A DNA stretch of 64,000 nucleotides. Source: Streptomyces malaysiensis subsp. samsunensis. Its GTDB lineage: Bacteria > Actinomycetota > Actinomycetes > Streptomycetales > Streptomycetaceae. Every line of letters begins with the position of its first letter. The first letter of the stretch is position 1. The stretch spans positions 23,146 to 87,145 of the forward strand of contig NZ_JANIIC010000053.1 of NCBI RefSeq assembly GCF_024519315.1, in the 5' to 3' direction. A program made the translations under genes and the position numbers. The notes below the pieces were generated by a model that had not been told where the DNA came from, did no database searches, and was given only the letters and a program-made list of their open reading frames with translations. This document shows positions 50,958-59,459 of the stretch, piece after piece.

Positions 50958-51632
50958 CACCGCCCGTCCGGCCACAGGCCCCGCCACGACCAGCACCGCC
51001 GCCACCACGGCGGCGGCCATGAGCGCACCGGCGGCCACATCGTGCGGGTAGTGCACCCCCACCGCCACCCGCAGCAGCGCCACCACCCCCGCCAACGGCA
51101 GCGCCACCGCGGCGAGACGCGGCCTGAGCACGGTCAGCCCGACCGCGACCCCGGTGGCCAGGGTGGCGTGGTTGCTCGGGAACGACCAGTCCCCCGCCTC
51201 GGGACACTCCGCCACCGCCGCGACTCCCCGTACCGCCCGACACGGCCGCTCCTCGTCCACCACCAGCTTCACCGTCTCGCTGACCGCGTAGGCGGCCACC
51301 GTGCCCACACCGGTGAGAACGGCTCCGGCCACACCGGACGCGTCCCCGCGCCGGAACGCCGACCACCCCGTCCACAGCAGAAGCAGCCCCAGCGCCACCA
51401 GCGTGCCCTCGGTGGCCGGTTCCAGCAGCGCCCCGGCCCACGAGGGCGCCCCGGCCACCGCGTCGGTCACCGCGCGGTACACCGACACCGAGGCGCCGCT
51501 CCTGACCTCCGTCCGATGCACGTCGCCCAGCCCACCGGGCGACAGCCACATCACCGCTCCGGCCCCCGCGGCGCACAGCGCCACCGAGACCAGCAATCGA
51601 CGGCCGAAGCCGTATCGCGTCCTTGTTTCCAT
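50649..51632 (-). CDS. PAP2-family membrane phosphatase whose frame runs antisense into the response regulator
   Basis: From METRTRYGFGRR the protein has about six hydrophobic segments and the phosphatase motifs KLVVDEERPCR, WSFPSNHATLATG and RVAVGVHYPHDVAAG (lysine/arginine, SNH, and H-x-x-x-D sites). These hydrolyse lipid phosphates such as undecaprenyl or phosphatidyl phosphate. The PAP2 domain ends near SALFGRRWG (about nucleotide 50930), but no stop codon occurs in frame until 50649, giving 328 residues. The last 100 or so residues are the antisense of the response regulator gene and look like shadow sequence. A frameshift near the end, or a real antisense overlap, are the alternatives. 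Confidence 0.8.
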   Translation of the reverse strand: METRTRYGFGRRLLVSVALCAAGAGAVMWLSPGGLGDVHRTEVRSGASVSVYRAVTDAVAGAPSWAGALLEPATEGTLVALGLLLLWTGWSAFRRGDASGVAGAVLTGVGTVAAYAVSETVKLVVDEERPCRAVRGVAAVAECPEAGDWSFPSNHATLATGVAVGLTVLRPRLAAVALPLAGVVALLRVAVGVHYPHDVAAGALMAAAVVAAVLVVAGPVAGRAVSALFGRRWGKDSGLMGHDGGGRPVLHAQPGQDRAHMGLDRPLHDLEPTGDPTVGQPAAEEGQHLPLPGGQGVDPLAGGRTAGGQGPRATGREMRHDAGRDLR

Positions 51633-51797
51633 GGCCCGTGACCGTAGGAACGGCGGCGGCCCGCCACCTCTGGCGAACGGCGAAGGCGAGCATCTGACCT
51701 TCGTCGGGGTTGACATCCCGCGCCGCGCCCGCGCCCGCGCCACGTCCCCGCCCCGCGCACCCGCACCCGCACCCGCACCCGCACCCACTCAAGATAG

Positions 51798-51832
51798 GCA
51801 GGCTCCCTGCTATATTTTGTCAGGCAGCCTGC
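51798..51832. promoter_or_regulatory. Twin MarR-type operators around the MFS promoter
   Basis: Site A, GCAGG-CTC-CCTGC (51798-51810), and site B, CAGGCAGCCTGC (51821-51832), flank a TATATT box (51811-51816). Site B equals 12 bases of the reverse complement of the palindrome in front of the marR gene (53931-53943), and site A differs from it by one central base. A repressor here would block the MFS promoter. Confidence 0.7.
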
Positions 51833-51904
51833 ACAAAATGCCGACCGCCGCACCTCCCGTGGCGGCCCCCACAACAGCGGAAGCGGGAAGGCAGGAGCAG
51901 CGTC

Positions 51905-53329
51905 TTGGGAAGCACCGCAAACGCCACCTCCGCACAGCGGGACCGGGCTCCGGCCGGAAAGCCCTTCGGGCCGACGTTCGTGACCCCGCTGTACATGGGC
52001 GCCATACTCAACCCGGTCAACAGCTCCGTGATCGCGCCCGCCCTGGTGGCGATCGCCGCCGCGATGCACACATCCGTCGGCAGCACCGCGATCCTGATCT
52101 CGAGCCTGTATCTGACCAGCGCGATAGCGCAGCCCGCGGCCGGACGGCTCGCGGAGGAGTTCGGGCCCCGACGGGTGTTCTTCACCGGGATCCTCCTCGT
52201 CCTCGTAGGAGGCGTCCTCGGCGCGTTCGCCCGTGATATGCCGACCCTGGTCACGGCCCGTGTTCTCATCGGGGCTGGCACCTCCACCGGATACCCGTCC
52301 GCGATGCTGCTGATCCGCCGCCGGGCCCAGGCCACCGGCCTCCAGGAGCCGCCCGGAAGTGTTCTGGGCGGCCTCGCGATCGCGGGAGCCGCCACCGTCG
52401 CCATCGGTCCCGCCATCGGCGGATTGCTCATCGGATGGCTCGGCTGGCAGACGGCCTTCTGGATCAACGTCCCCGTCGCGGTCACCGCCTTCGCCATGGC
52501 GGCGGCCTGGATCCCCAAGGACACCGACCGGGTGCGCGACCGCTCCCCGCGTGCTCTGGTCTCCCGTGTCGACCTGCTCGGCATCGTGGCATTCGGCGGG
52601 GCGCTCACCGCGCTGCTGGTCTTCCTGTCCTCGCTGCCGAACCCCGACTGGACGGCGCTGGTCATATCCGCCGTGATCGCCACCGGCCTCGTGGCTTGGG
52701 AGCTGCGCGCCGCCAACCCCTTCCTGAACGTCCGGCTGCTCGCCTCGAACCTGGCCCTCACCAGCACCTATCTACGCAACGGCCTCACTTTGCTCGGCAC
52801 GTATGTGATCCTCTACGGGCTCACCCAGTGGCTGGAAGCCTCCCGCGGTCTGTCCGCCTACCAGGCGGGCCTGACCCTGATCCCCATGGGCGTCCTGTCG
52901 GCGGTCTCCGCCCGTGTCGTATCGCGGCGCACCCGCGTCCGGGCGCCGCTGATCGTCTCGGCGCTGCTCCTGCTCGTGGGGGCCGCCGCCACCCTGTTCC
53001 TGGACAGCGGCACACCCCTGATCGTGGTGGTCGCGATCACGGCGGTCTTCGGCCTCACCTCCGGGGCCGGCAACGTGGCGAACCAGACGGTCCTCTACAG
53101 GGAAGCGCCCCCCGAAAGTGTCGGCACCGCCTCGGGATTGCTGCGCACCTTCGGCTACATCGGCTCCATCGCCTCGGCGGCCATCACCGGCACCGCCTTC
53201 CACAGCCATGTCGATGACACCGGCCTCCAGCACATCTCCTGGGCCCTGGTCGGTATCGCCGCCCTCGTACTCGTCATGACGGTCTGCGACCGCAGCCTGG
53301 CGAAGGCCGACCGACGACCGGCTCACTGA
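51905..53329 (+). CDS. MFS drug-efflux transporter (DHA family)
   Basis: 474 residues, 12-14 membrane segments. Motifs: STAILISSLYLTSAIAQPAAGRLAEEFGPRRVF (TM2 and motif A region, in parts), LIGAGTSTGYPSAMLL, and IAGAATVAIGPAIGGLLIGWLGWQTAFWINVP (motif C and TM6, in parts). These are typical of drug/proton antiporters. The TTG start has GGCAGGAG ahead; upstream in-frame codons are low-complexity. Probably repressed by the convergent MarR gene through matching operators. Confidence 0.92.
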   Translation: MGSTANATSAQRDRAPAGKPFGPTFVTPLYMGAILNPVNSSVIAPALVAIAAAMHTSVGSTAILISSLYLTSAIAQPAAGRLAEEFGPRRVFFTGILLVLVGGVLGAFARDMPTLVTARVLIGAGTSTGYPSAMLLIRRRAQATGLQEPPGSVLGGLAIAGAATVAIGPAIGGLLIGWLGWQTAFWINVPVAVTAFAMAAAWIPKDTDRVRDRSPRALVSRVDLLGIVAFGGALTALLVFLSSLPNPDWTALVISAVIATGLVAWELRAANPFLNVRLLASNLALTSTYLRNGLTLLGTYVILYGLTQWLEASRGLSAYQAGLTLIPMGVLSAVSARVVSRRTRVRAPLIVSALLLLVGAAATLFLDSGTPLIVVVAITAVFGLTSGAGNVANQTVLYREAPPESVGTASGLLRTFGYIGSIASAAITGTAFHSHVDDTGLQHISWALVGIAALVLVMTVCDRSLAKADRRPAH

Positions 53330-53460
53330 CACCCCGACCAATCCCGACCCCCACCCCGAGGTCCATCGCGTCCTGGCCGAAAAGGTCCTCCCGCACCAGG
53401 CGTATGTCATCGACACCGACGAACCGTGGGTGCCGGGCACGACGGCCTGCGACCGTCCCG

Positions 53461-53910
53461 TCAGATGTCGATGTCCGCGATGCGGTTCATGATGGCCGCG
53501 GCCTTCAGCAGGGTCTCGCGCTCGTCCGCCCGCAGCTGAGCCTCGATCGCCCCGCCGAGCCAGGCCACTCGCGCGGCCGGGATGGTTTCGATCAGTGCCC
53601 GCCCCTCCGAAGTGGCGTGGATGAGCGTCTTACGGCCGTCGCTGGGGTCCTTGGTGGTGCTGACCAGACCCGCGGTGCGAAGGGCCACGAGCGTCTCGGC
53701 CATCGACTGGCGGCGCACATGCTCGGCCTGCGCCAACTCGCTTGCCGTGGCGGGGCCCTCCTTGACGATCCGGCTCAGCGTGGTCAGCTGCGACCAGGCC
53801 CACTGCCTGTCGTCCGGCGCCGACTCGGTGCGCAACCGCGCCCGCAGCCGGGTCATCGCCGTCATCAACTGGGCGGCGGCCTCGGCTGCGGGCCGCGGGT
53901 CACTCGTCAT
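53461..53910 (-). CDS. MarR-family transcriptional regulator
   Basis: 149 residues: winged-helix core TASELAQAEHVRRQSMAETLVALRTAGLV and the wing DPSDGRKTLIHATSEGRALI. It faces the MFS gene. The 131-base gap between them reads on the plus strand as a peptide-like stretch (HPEVHRVLAEKVLPHQAYV) that may be a remnant, but I cannot assign it. A 13-base palindrome lies 21 bases upstream of this gene. Likely an autorepressor that responds to the compound exported by the pump. Confidence 0.94.
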   Translation of the reverse strand: MTSDPRPAAEAAAQLMTAMTRLRARLRTESAPDDRQWAWSQLTTLSRIVKEGPATASELAQAEHVRRQSMAETLVALRTAGLVSTTKDPSDGRKTLIHATSEGRALIETIPAARVAWLGGAIEAQLRADERETLLKAAAIMNRIADIDI

Positions 53911-53930
53911 CCGCCCACCCTACCCGGTAC

Positions 53931-53943
53931 GCAGGCTGCCTGC
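53931..53943. promoter_or_regulatory. MarR operator upstream of marR
   Basis: GCAGGC-T-GCCTGC is a perfect 13-base palindrome adjacent to a TAGGGT minus-10-like box (53917-53922, minus strand). It matches the two sites at the MFS promoter. Confidence 0.7.
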
Positions 53944-53981
53944 CGTTACGCGTCCGGGAGGGGTGGCACTTGGCCGCTGCC

Positions 53982-56165
53982 TCAGTCCTGGCGGTGGACC
54001 TCGATGAGGAGCGCCTGGCCGGGGTTGAGGGTGGGCATGGGCAGACCGGCGGTGGCCAGGACGGCGCCGGGCAGGGTGAGCCAGCCCTCCACCGCGGCCG
54101 TCAGCCACGGCGGCGGTGCGGCCTGGTGGAAGGAGGGCAGGCCGAGGTCGGTGCGGACGCGGAGCCGGTAGCGGGCGTCCGGGCGCAGCCCGGGAAGAGG
54201 AGTGCGGCCGGACTGGCCTTCGGCGGAGGTGGACACCCGCGCCCAGCAGTACAGCGCCCGTGAGCCATCGTGGGCCACGACCCCGTGCAGCAGCCGGGCC
54301 TCGTCCTCGAGGTCGGCCCGGAGAGTGCGGCCGGTGTGGAGCAGCGGGCGCAGTTCGCGGTAGAGGGCGCTCCAGGCGGTCAGCCTGGCCAGTTCCTCCT
54401 CCGAGCACTCGGTGAGGTCCTGCTCGATGCCCGCGTGTCCGAACAGGGCGGTGGCCGTGCGGAAGGTGTCGGAGGTGACGCGTCCTGTGGTGTGGTTGCG
54501 CGCGGCGCCCACATGGCTGCCGACGAGTTCGGGCGGGAGGAGCTGAACGGTCCAGCTCTGGATCGCCTGCCGTTCCACGGGGTCGTTGCAGTCCGAGGCC
54601 CACACCCGGTCGGTGCGCAGCAGTACGCCCAGGTCGACGCGGCCGCCGCCACTCGCACAGCTCTCGATCTCCAGCCCGGGGTGGCGCTGTTTGACCGCGT
54701 CCAGCAGCCGGTACAGCGCCTCGACCTGAGCGTGGGCCGCGGGCCGGTCACTCGGAGCGTGCACGGCTTCGTGGAGTTCGCGGTTGTGGTCCCACTTGAG
54801 GTAGGCGAGGTCGTAGCTTCCGACGAGCGCGTCCAGGGATTTGAGCAGATAGGCGAAGACATCGGGGCGGGAGAGGTCCAGGACGTACTGATGGCGTGCG
54901 GTCGGGCCGAGGCCGGCGGCGGGGCCCAGGATCCAGTCGGGGTGGGTACGGGCCAGTTGGGAGTCGGGGTTGACCATCTCCGGCTCGACCCAGAGCCCGA
55001 AGTCCATGCCCAGCGCCCGGACGTGGTCGGCGAGCGGGCCGAGGCCATCGGGCCAGACGGCCGGGTCCACGAGCCAGTCGCCGAGCCCGGCGGTGTCGGC
55101 GCGGCGGCCGCTGAACCAGCCGTCGTCGAGTACGAAACGCTCGACCCCCACCGCGGCGGCCCGGTCGGCCAGGGCCAGCAGCCGGCCGAGGTCATGGTCG
55201 AAGTACACCGCCTCCCAGCTGTTGAGGACGAGGGGGCGGGGGCCGCGCGGGTGCTGGGGCCGCGCGCGAAGGTGGCCGTGGAAGCGGTCGGCGATGCCGT
55301 CCAGGCCATCGGCCGACCATGCGAAGTGGCAGCGCGGGGTGCGGTATGTGTCACCGGGCGCCAGGCGGATCTCGCCCGCCCGCAGCAGCTCACCGCCGCC
55401 GAGGGCGGAGGCGTGCACCCCCGCTCCCTCCGGGAGTTGCTCGACGAGATAGCGCTGATCGCCGCTCCACGCCACATGCGTGGCCCACACCTCGCCGGTG
55501 CGGTATCCGAATCCCGGTACGCCCACCGCCAGCAGATAGGGGGAGTCGGCCCCGGGTTTACCGCGTCGCACATCGCGGGAGTGGACGCCGTGGCTCAGCG
55601 GGCGACGCTGGGGCGAGCGCTCCCGGCTCCACTTTCCGGTGAAGTCCAGGATCTCGGTGGCCCGCCGCGGCAGGGGCAGCAGCGTCAGGGCCCCGGCCAG
55701 GTCGTATGGCGTCGGATCGGCGCTCTCCCCGCGGGAGATGACGGCGTCGGCGGTGAGTATCCCCTGGGCGTCCAGGGTGTAGGTGAGCGTGATGTCCAGC
55801 CCGGACGCCGGTTCGGCCAGCCGCACCCGCAGTTCGCCACCGCCGGCGGGGTCCGCCCGGTGGGTGGCCTCCGTCATGGCCGGGCGCGGCGCGGTGGCGG
55901 TGCCGCCCAGGTGGCCGTGGTGGGCCGGGGTGCCGGACCAGCCGTCCGCCTCGGTGGGCCAGAGGGTGAAACGGCGCGGGACGTCCAGGGAGTTGTTGAG
56001 TGTCGCGGCTTCGGCGGTCAGGCTCAGTGCCGTCAGGTCCACGGGGCTCAGTTCGCCCAGGTCGGCTCCCCAGTGCAGGACCCTGGGGACGGGTTCGGTG
56101 AGTTCCACGGCGAAGCAGGTGCCGGCCGCGCGCAGGCTGACGATCCGCGCGGGGGTTGCGGGCAT
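53982..56165 (-). CDS. Alpha-galactosidase, glycoside hydrolase family 36
   Basis: Retaining alpha-galactosidase for melibiose/raffinose-type sugars. 727 residues, the usual size. N-terminal beta-supersandwich (about 1-310), then the TIM barrel with VLDDGWFSGRR, GLWVEPEMVNPDS, the nucleophile Asp459 in YLKWDHNRE, ESCASGGGRVDLG, and acid/base Asp525 in WASDCNDPVERQ, then a C-terminal beta domain. No signal peptide, so intracellular. No transporter or regulator of sugar uptake is adjacent; it stands alone between MarR and AKR genes. Confidence 0.95.
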   Translation of the reverse strand: MPATPARIVSLRAAGTCFAVELTEPVPRVLHWGADLGELSPVDLTALSLTAEAATLNNSLDVPRRFTLWPTEADGWSGTPAHHGHLGGTATAPRPAMTEATHRADPAGGGELRVRLAEPASGLDITLTYTLDAQGILTADAVISRGESADPTPYDLAGALTLLPLPRRATEILDFTGKWSRERSPQRRPLSHGVHSRDVRRGKPGADSPYLLAVGVPGFGYRTGEVWATHVAWSGDQRYLVEQLPEGAGVHASALGGGELLRAGEIRLAPGDTYRTPRCHFAWSADGLDGIADRFHGHLRARPQHPRGPRPLVLNSWEAVYFDHDLGRLLALADRAAAVGVERFVLDDGWFSGRRADTAGLGDWLVDPAVWPDGLGPLADHVRALGMDFGLWVEPEMVNPDSQLARTHPDWILGPAAGLGPTARHQYVLDLSRPDVFAYLLKSLDALVGSYDLAYLKWDHNRELHEAVHAPSDRPAAHAQVEALYRLLDAVKQRHPGLEIESCASGGGRVDLGVLLRTDRVWASDCNDPVERQAIQSWTVQLLPPELVGSHVGAARNHTTGRVTSDTFRTATALFGHAGIEQDLTECSEEELARLTAWSALYRELRPLLHTGRTLRADLEDEARLLHGVVAHDGSRALYCWARVSTSAEGQSGRTPLPGLRPDARYRLRVRTDLGLPSFHQAAPPPWLTAAVEGWLTLPGAVLATAGLPMPTLNPGQALLIEVHRQD

Positions 56166-56289
56166 ACGGCCTCATTTCGGGGAGGGCGGCTGGACGCGCC
56201 GGTACGGACCGCGCCCAGGGGCCTGGCGTAAACGGTCCTCCCCCATGGCGGCCGCGAGAAATCCCCGCGAGCCAGGACATGAAGGCCCC

Positions 56290-56315
56290 GGCCCCGCGGC
56301 CGCCTCCGCGGGGCC
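56290..56315. terminator. Hairpin after the aldo/keto reductase gene
   Basis: GGCCCCGCGG, six-base loop, CCGCGGGGCC: a perfect 10-bp stem just beyond the reductase stop (minus strand). Confidence 0.75.
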
Positions 56316-56320
56316 CTTGC

Positions 56321-57199
56321 TCAGCGGTGGCTCCGAGCGGGGGACGTGGGCCGGTCCAGGACCGCTTTCGACTCGTCGACCAGTTCCGTCAGGCGCGCCA
56401 CCTCGGTGTCGGTCAGTCGTCCGGCGACCTCGAAGGCTGCGACATTGGACCGGAGGTGATCGGTGCTGCTCGTGCCCGGGATGACGACCATGGCGGGCGA
56501 GCGGCGCAGCAGCCAGGCCAGTGCGATCCGGGCCGGTGTGGCACCCAGGCGCTCTGCCGGGCCGGTCAGCTCGTGGTAGTCGCTCAGCCGTCCGGCGGCC
56601 AGCGGGAAGTAGGGGATGAAGAGGATGCCCTGGGCCTCGCAGTCGGCGAGGACCTGGACACCACTGCGGTCAAGCAGGTTGAAACGGTTCTGTACCGCCG
56701 CGATGGGAGTCATCCGCCGGGCGCGGGCCAGCATCCGCGGGGACGCGCCCGACAGGCCGATGCGGCGGATCAGCCCCTGGTCGCGCAGCTCGATGAGGGC
56801 GCCGAGCGACTCCTCCAGCGGGACGTCCTGGTGCGCGCCGGGGGTGTCGCCGACGAGCCGGAGGTAGGTCAGCTCGCTCGCTTTCGTCCCCATGTCGGCC
56901 AGGGCCTCGTGGACCTGCCGCCGGACCGTCTCGGGGCGACCGTCGACGATCCAGGACTTGTCCGGGCCACGGGCGGCGCCGACCTTGTTGCCCACGATCA
57001 CGCCGTCGGGGATCGGCCCCAGCGCCTGCCCGATCAACTGGTTCACCGTTCGCGGGCCATAGGCGTTCGCGGTGTCGAAGAAGGTCACGCCCAGTTCCAG
57101 GGCCAAGCGCAGCACCCGCCGCGCCGACTCCCGGTCGTCCGGGAATCCCCAGACCTGCGGGCCCGCGAGCTGCATGGCGCCGTATCCCACACGATTCAT
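56321..57199 (-). CDS. Aldo/keto reductase
   Basis: 292-residue TIM-barrel NADP(H) oxidoreductase. Asp and Tyr of the tetrad are in FFDTANAYGPR and the lysine in IVGNKVGAARG. The position of the usual histidine (LHR in relatives) reads TYLRLVGD, so arginine replaces it, as in a known actinobacterial subgroup. The C-terminal cofactor motif is VVIPGTSSTDHLRSN. AGGAGAA precedes the ATG. Divergent from a TetR gene across a large palindrome, so probably its main target. Confidence 0.92.
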   Translation of the reverse strand: MNRVGYGAMQLAGPQVWGFPDDRESARRVLRLALELGVTFFDTANAYGPRTVNQLIGQALGPIPDGVIVGNKVGAARGPDKSWIVDGRPETVRRQVHEALADMGTKASELTYLRLVGDTPGAHQDVPLEESLGALIELRDQGLIRRIGLSGASPRMLARARRMTPIAAVQNRFNLLDRSGVQVLADCEAQGILFIPYFPLAAGRLSDYHELTGPAERLGATPARIALAWLLRRSPAMVVIPGTSSTDHLRSNVAAFEVAGRLTDTEVARLTELVDESKAVLDRPTSPARSHR

Positions 57200-57224
57200 C
57201 GGCTTCTCCTGCCGTATCACTGCA

Positions 57225-57273
57225 ACGCCATAAGGCGTATCACTGCCCGAATCAGTGATACGCCTTATGGCGT
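57225..57273. promoter_or_regulatory. Large nested palindrome: twin TetR operators
   Basis: A perfect inverted repeat with 21-base arms (57225-57245 and 57253-57273) around CCCGAAT. Each arm itself starts or ends with a 14-base palindrome, ACGCCATAAGGCGT (57225-57238) and ACGCCTTATGGCGT (57260-57273), giving two operator copies 35 bases apart centre to centre. GTATCACTG occurs a third time at 57214-57222. It lies between the divergent AKR and TetR genes. Confidence 0.85.
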
Positions 57274-57285
57274 AGCATTGCAACC

Positions 57286-57987
57286 GTGGATGACGTGAAG
57301 ACCCGTACCCGCCGCCAGGTCCTTGAAGTGGCGGCCGAACTCCTGGAACGGGAGGGCGCCCAGGCGCTCTCCACCCGCACCGTCGCGGCAGCGGCGGGCA
57401 TCCGGGCGGCTTCCCTGTACCAGCTCTTCGGCGACAAGGACGGCCTCCTCTCGGCGCTGGCCATCCACGCCTTCGACCTCTACTTGGCCGAGAAGCACAC
57501 CCTGGCGCCGAGCGGCGACCCGGTCGACGACATGCGCCGCGGATGGGACATGCACGTCGACTTCGGCCTGAAGCACCCCGCGTTCTATCTGCTGATGTAC
57601 GGCACCGACCGCCCCGGCCGCCGCCCGCCCGCCGCGCGGGCGGCCCGGGAACTCCTCATGACGTTCCTGGACCGCGCCGCCGCCGACGGCCGCCTACGGG
57701 TGCCGCCCGCCCTCGCCGCCCACCTCACCCTGGCGGCGGTCACCGGGGTCACGCTCTCCCTGATCGGCGCCCCCGAGAGCGACCGCGACCCGGAGGTCTC
57801 AACACGTATGCGGGAAGCCCTCATCGACACCCTGACCACCGATGCCGGCCCAGCCCCGGACGCCACCCTCGCCACTCGCGCCCTCGCACTCGATGCCACC
57901 CTCAGCGGCGCGGATCCGGCCACGGTCCCGCTCCGCCCCGTCGAAACGGCGCTCCTGCGCGACTGGCTCCGGCAACTCGCCCACTAG
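57286..57987 (+). CDS. TetR-family transcriptional regulator
   Basis: 233 residues. The helix-turn-helix is near residues 10-50 (RRQVLEVAAELLEREGAQAL, IRAASLYQLFGDKDGLL). A C-terminal helical ligand-binding domain follows with HPAFYLLMYGTDRPGR, similar to TetR_C_33/36 regulators. The GTG start lies 12 bases after the operator, so autorepression is likely. The natural ligand may be the substrate of the divergent reductase. Confidence 0.93.
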   Translation: MDDVKTRTRRQVLEVAAELLEREGAQALSTRTVAAAAGIRAASLYQLFGDKDGLLSALAIHAFDLYLAEKHTLAPSGDPVDDMRRGWDMHVDFGLKHPAFYLLMYGTDRPGRRPPAARAARELLMTFLDRAAADGRLRVPPALAAHLTLAAVTGVTLSLIGAPESDRDPEVSTRMREALIDTLTTDAGPAPDATLATRALALDATLSGADPATVPLRPVETALLRDWLRQLAH

Positions 57988-58031
57988 GGTCTGTCCGGCG
58001 ATTGCTCTCGCGGCGAGCCGGGATGAGCGTT

Positions 58032-58382
58032 TCAGTCTCCCTGTGACCACGCGGCTGACGGGAGTGACAGGTAAATGCCGAAGTCGCGGAGCCCAGTTAC
58101 GGTCCTGATGTCCTCGTGAAGCCTGTCCACGCGTTCCTGGCGGTTGGCGGCCCTGCTCTCGAACCACTTGGACTTCACCTCGATCACCACGTCCAAGCCG
58201 CCGCGGTCCAAGGGACCCAGCCCCCGGAAGCGGATCTCCACATCCCCCGGCCGCAAGGCCCCGTCATACGGTTCCTCGGGACACTCCACTGCCTTGGACA
58301 CCAAGTGCGGCAGCACCGAACCCAGTTCGCGGAGCTGCGATTCGGCGACACCCGGAGCGTAGGTCACTTCCACAAGCGGCAT
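58032..58382 (-). CDS. Tautomerase-like small protein
   Basis: 116 residues beginning MPLVEVTYAPGVAESQLREL, which leaves an N-terminal proline after methionine removal, as in 4-oxalocrotonate tautomerase and CHMI-type enzymes. The rest (DVEIRFRGLGPLDRG, VVIEVKSKWFESRAANRQERVDRL) fits a single tautomerase-fold domain. The substrate is unknown. Single gene facing the TetR gene. Confidence 0.75.
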   Translation of the reverse strand: MPLVEVTYAPGVAESQLRELGSVLPHLVSKAVECPEEPYDGALRPGDVEIRFRGLGPLDRGGLDVVIEVKSKWFESRAANRQERVDRLHEDIRTVTGLRDFGIYLSLPSAAWSQGD

Positions 58383-58552
58383 CGGGCCACTGTAGGACGT
58401 CCAGGTTCCATCCGGCGGATCACGAGGCCCTCAGCAGAGGCGGTCGGGGCGAGCACGGCGCCTGTTTGGCTCGTCCGGGCCTCCAGAGCTCGGACGCCTC
58501 GCGCCTGGAGACGGTCCTGCTCGATCTGGTCGCGGCATTGTTCGCCTTTCCC

Positions 58553-59199
58553 CAACAAGCGGTTCTACGACGTCGTCCACGAATTGGAAGAGTCGCGTCG
58601 GCATGAGGCGGAGCTGGCCGTGGTGCGTGAGCGTATGCGGTTCGCCAGCGACCTGCACGACATCCAGGGGCACACCCTGCACGTGGTGAAGCTCAAGGTC
58701 GCCCTTGCACGGAAGCTGGTGCACCGCGACCCCGGCCGGGCGGAGCAAGAGCTGCGCGAGATCTACTCGCTCGTCAGCGACACCATCACCCAGACCAAGG
58801 AGCTCGTCTACGCACAGCGTCGACTCAACCTCCCCGCCGAGCTGGAGAATGCGAAGAACCTGTTCGAGGCCGCCGGCATCAAGGTACATATCCGCCGCGT
58901 CGCGTGCACGGACAGTCGCGCGGGCGAGCTGCTCGGCCAGGTCCTGCGCGAGACAACGACCAACATCCTGCGGCACGCCCAGGCTCGGGAAGTCCGGATC
59001 ACGTTGTCCGAGTCAGGCATCAGCATCGTCAACGACGGCGTACCGGACAAGGCCGCTCTCAGAACTCAGCGGTCTCGCCGTTCTCGAACAACGCGTGGTC
59101 GACAACGGGGGAAAGCTCACGGTGGACCAGGAGAACGGGCATTTCCTGACCGCCGCCGACTTCCCGGCACCTGGTCCCGAGGCACAGGAGGCCCGATGA
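58553..59199 (+). pseudogene. Remnant of a sensor histidine kinase (5'-truncated, frameshifted)
   Basis: From about 58553 the sequence encodes the dimerisation and ATPase region of a NarL-type kinase: DVVHELEESRRHEAELAVV, FASDLHDIQGHTLHVVKLKV with the phosphoacceptor histidine, and LRETTTNILRHAQ. No start or membrane domain precedes it. Near 59045-59065 the frame shifts by one; the other frame continues with LSGLAVLEQRVVDNGGKLTV and ends at TGA 59197-59199, overlapping an ATG as ATGA exactly as an intact kinase-regulator pair would. Upstream (about 58480-58550) another frame reads LETVLLDLVAALFAF, possibly a scrap of an AraC-type protein. Confidence 0.8.
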
Positions 59200-59370
59200 C
59201 CACCATCGTACTCGCCGACGACGAGGCGAGCGATGATCGAAGCCGCCACTCCGCGCCATGTGGAGGCGGTGCGTGAGCTCTTCCTTGACAACGTCACGCC
59301 GTCGGAGCTGCGGTTGCTGGCTCGGATCTCCGAGCGCGTGGTGGAGAAGCTGGACGAGGAACCATCCTGA
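59196..59370 (+). pseudogene. Response regulator stub joined to the 3' end of a MarR gene
   Basis: MTTIVLADDEA is the first 11 residues of a receiver domain, directly after the kinase remnant, and then homology stops. From 59233 a different frame reads IEAATPRHVEAVRELFLDNV and then TPSELRLLARISERVVEKL up to TGA 59370, which is the typical last helix of MarR regulators. The two scraps meet within about 25 bases, marking a deletion or recombination joint. Confidence 0.65.
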
Positions 59371-59459
59371 CCGCAGTGGCCGCAGAGGGTACTCGACTCG
59401 TCAACCGAGTCTCCGCTGCGGCTACGCCGAAGGCCAGCGGTGTGGCGGGCCAACCGCCT

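Noticed and set aside
51721..51789. Start of the MFS protein at 51710 with a His/Pro-rich lead
   Set aside because: That region is CGCACC-type low-complexity DNA and contains the operators; the TTG at 51905 has a ribosome site and fits the family.
53330..53460. Peptide-like frame between the MFS and MarR genes
   Set aside because: About 45 codons look protein-like but no family or start could be assigned; it may be a remnant.
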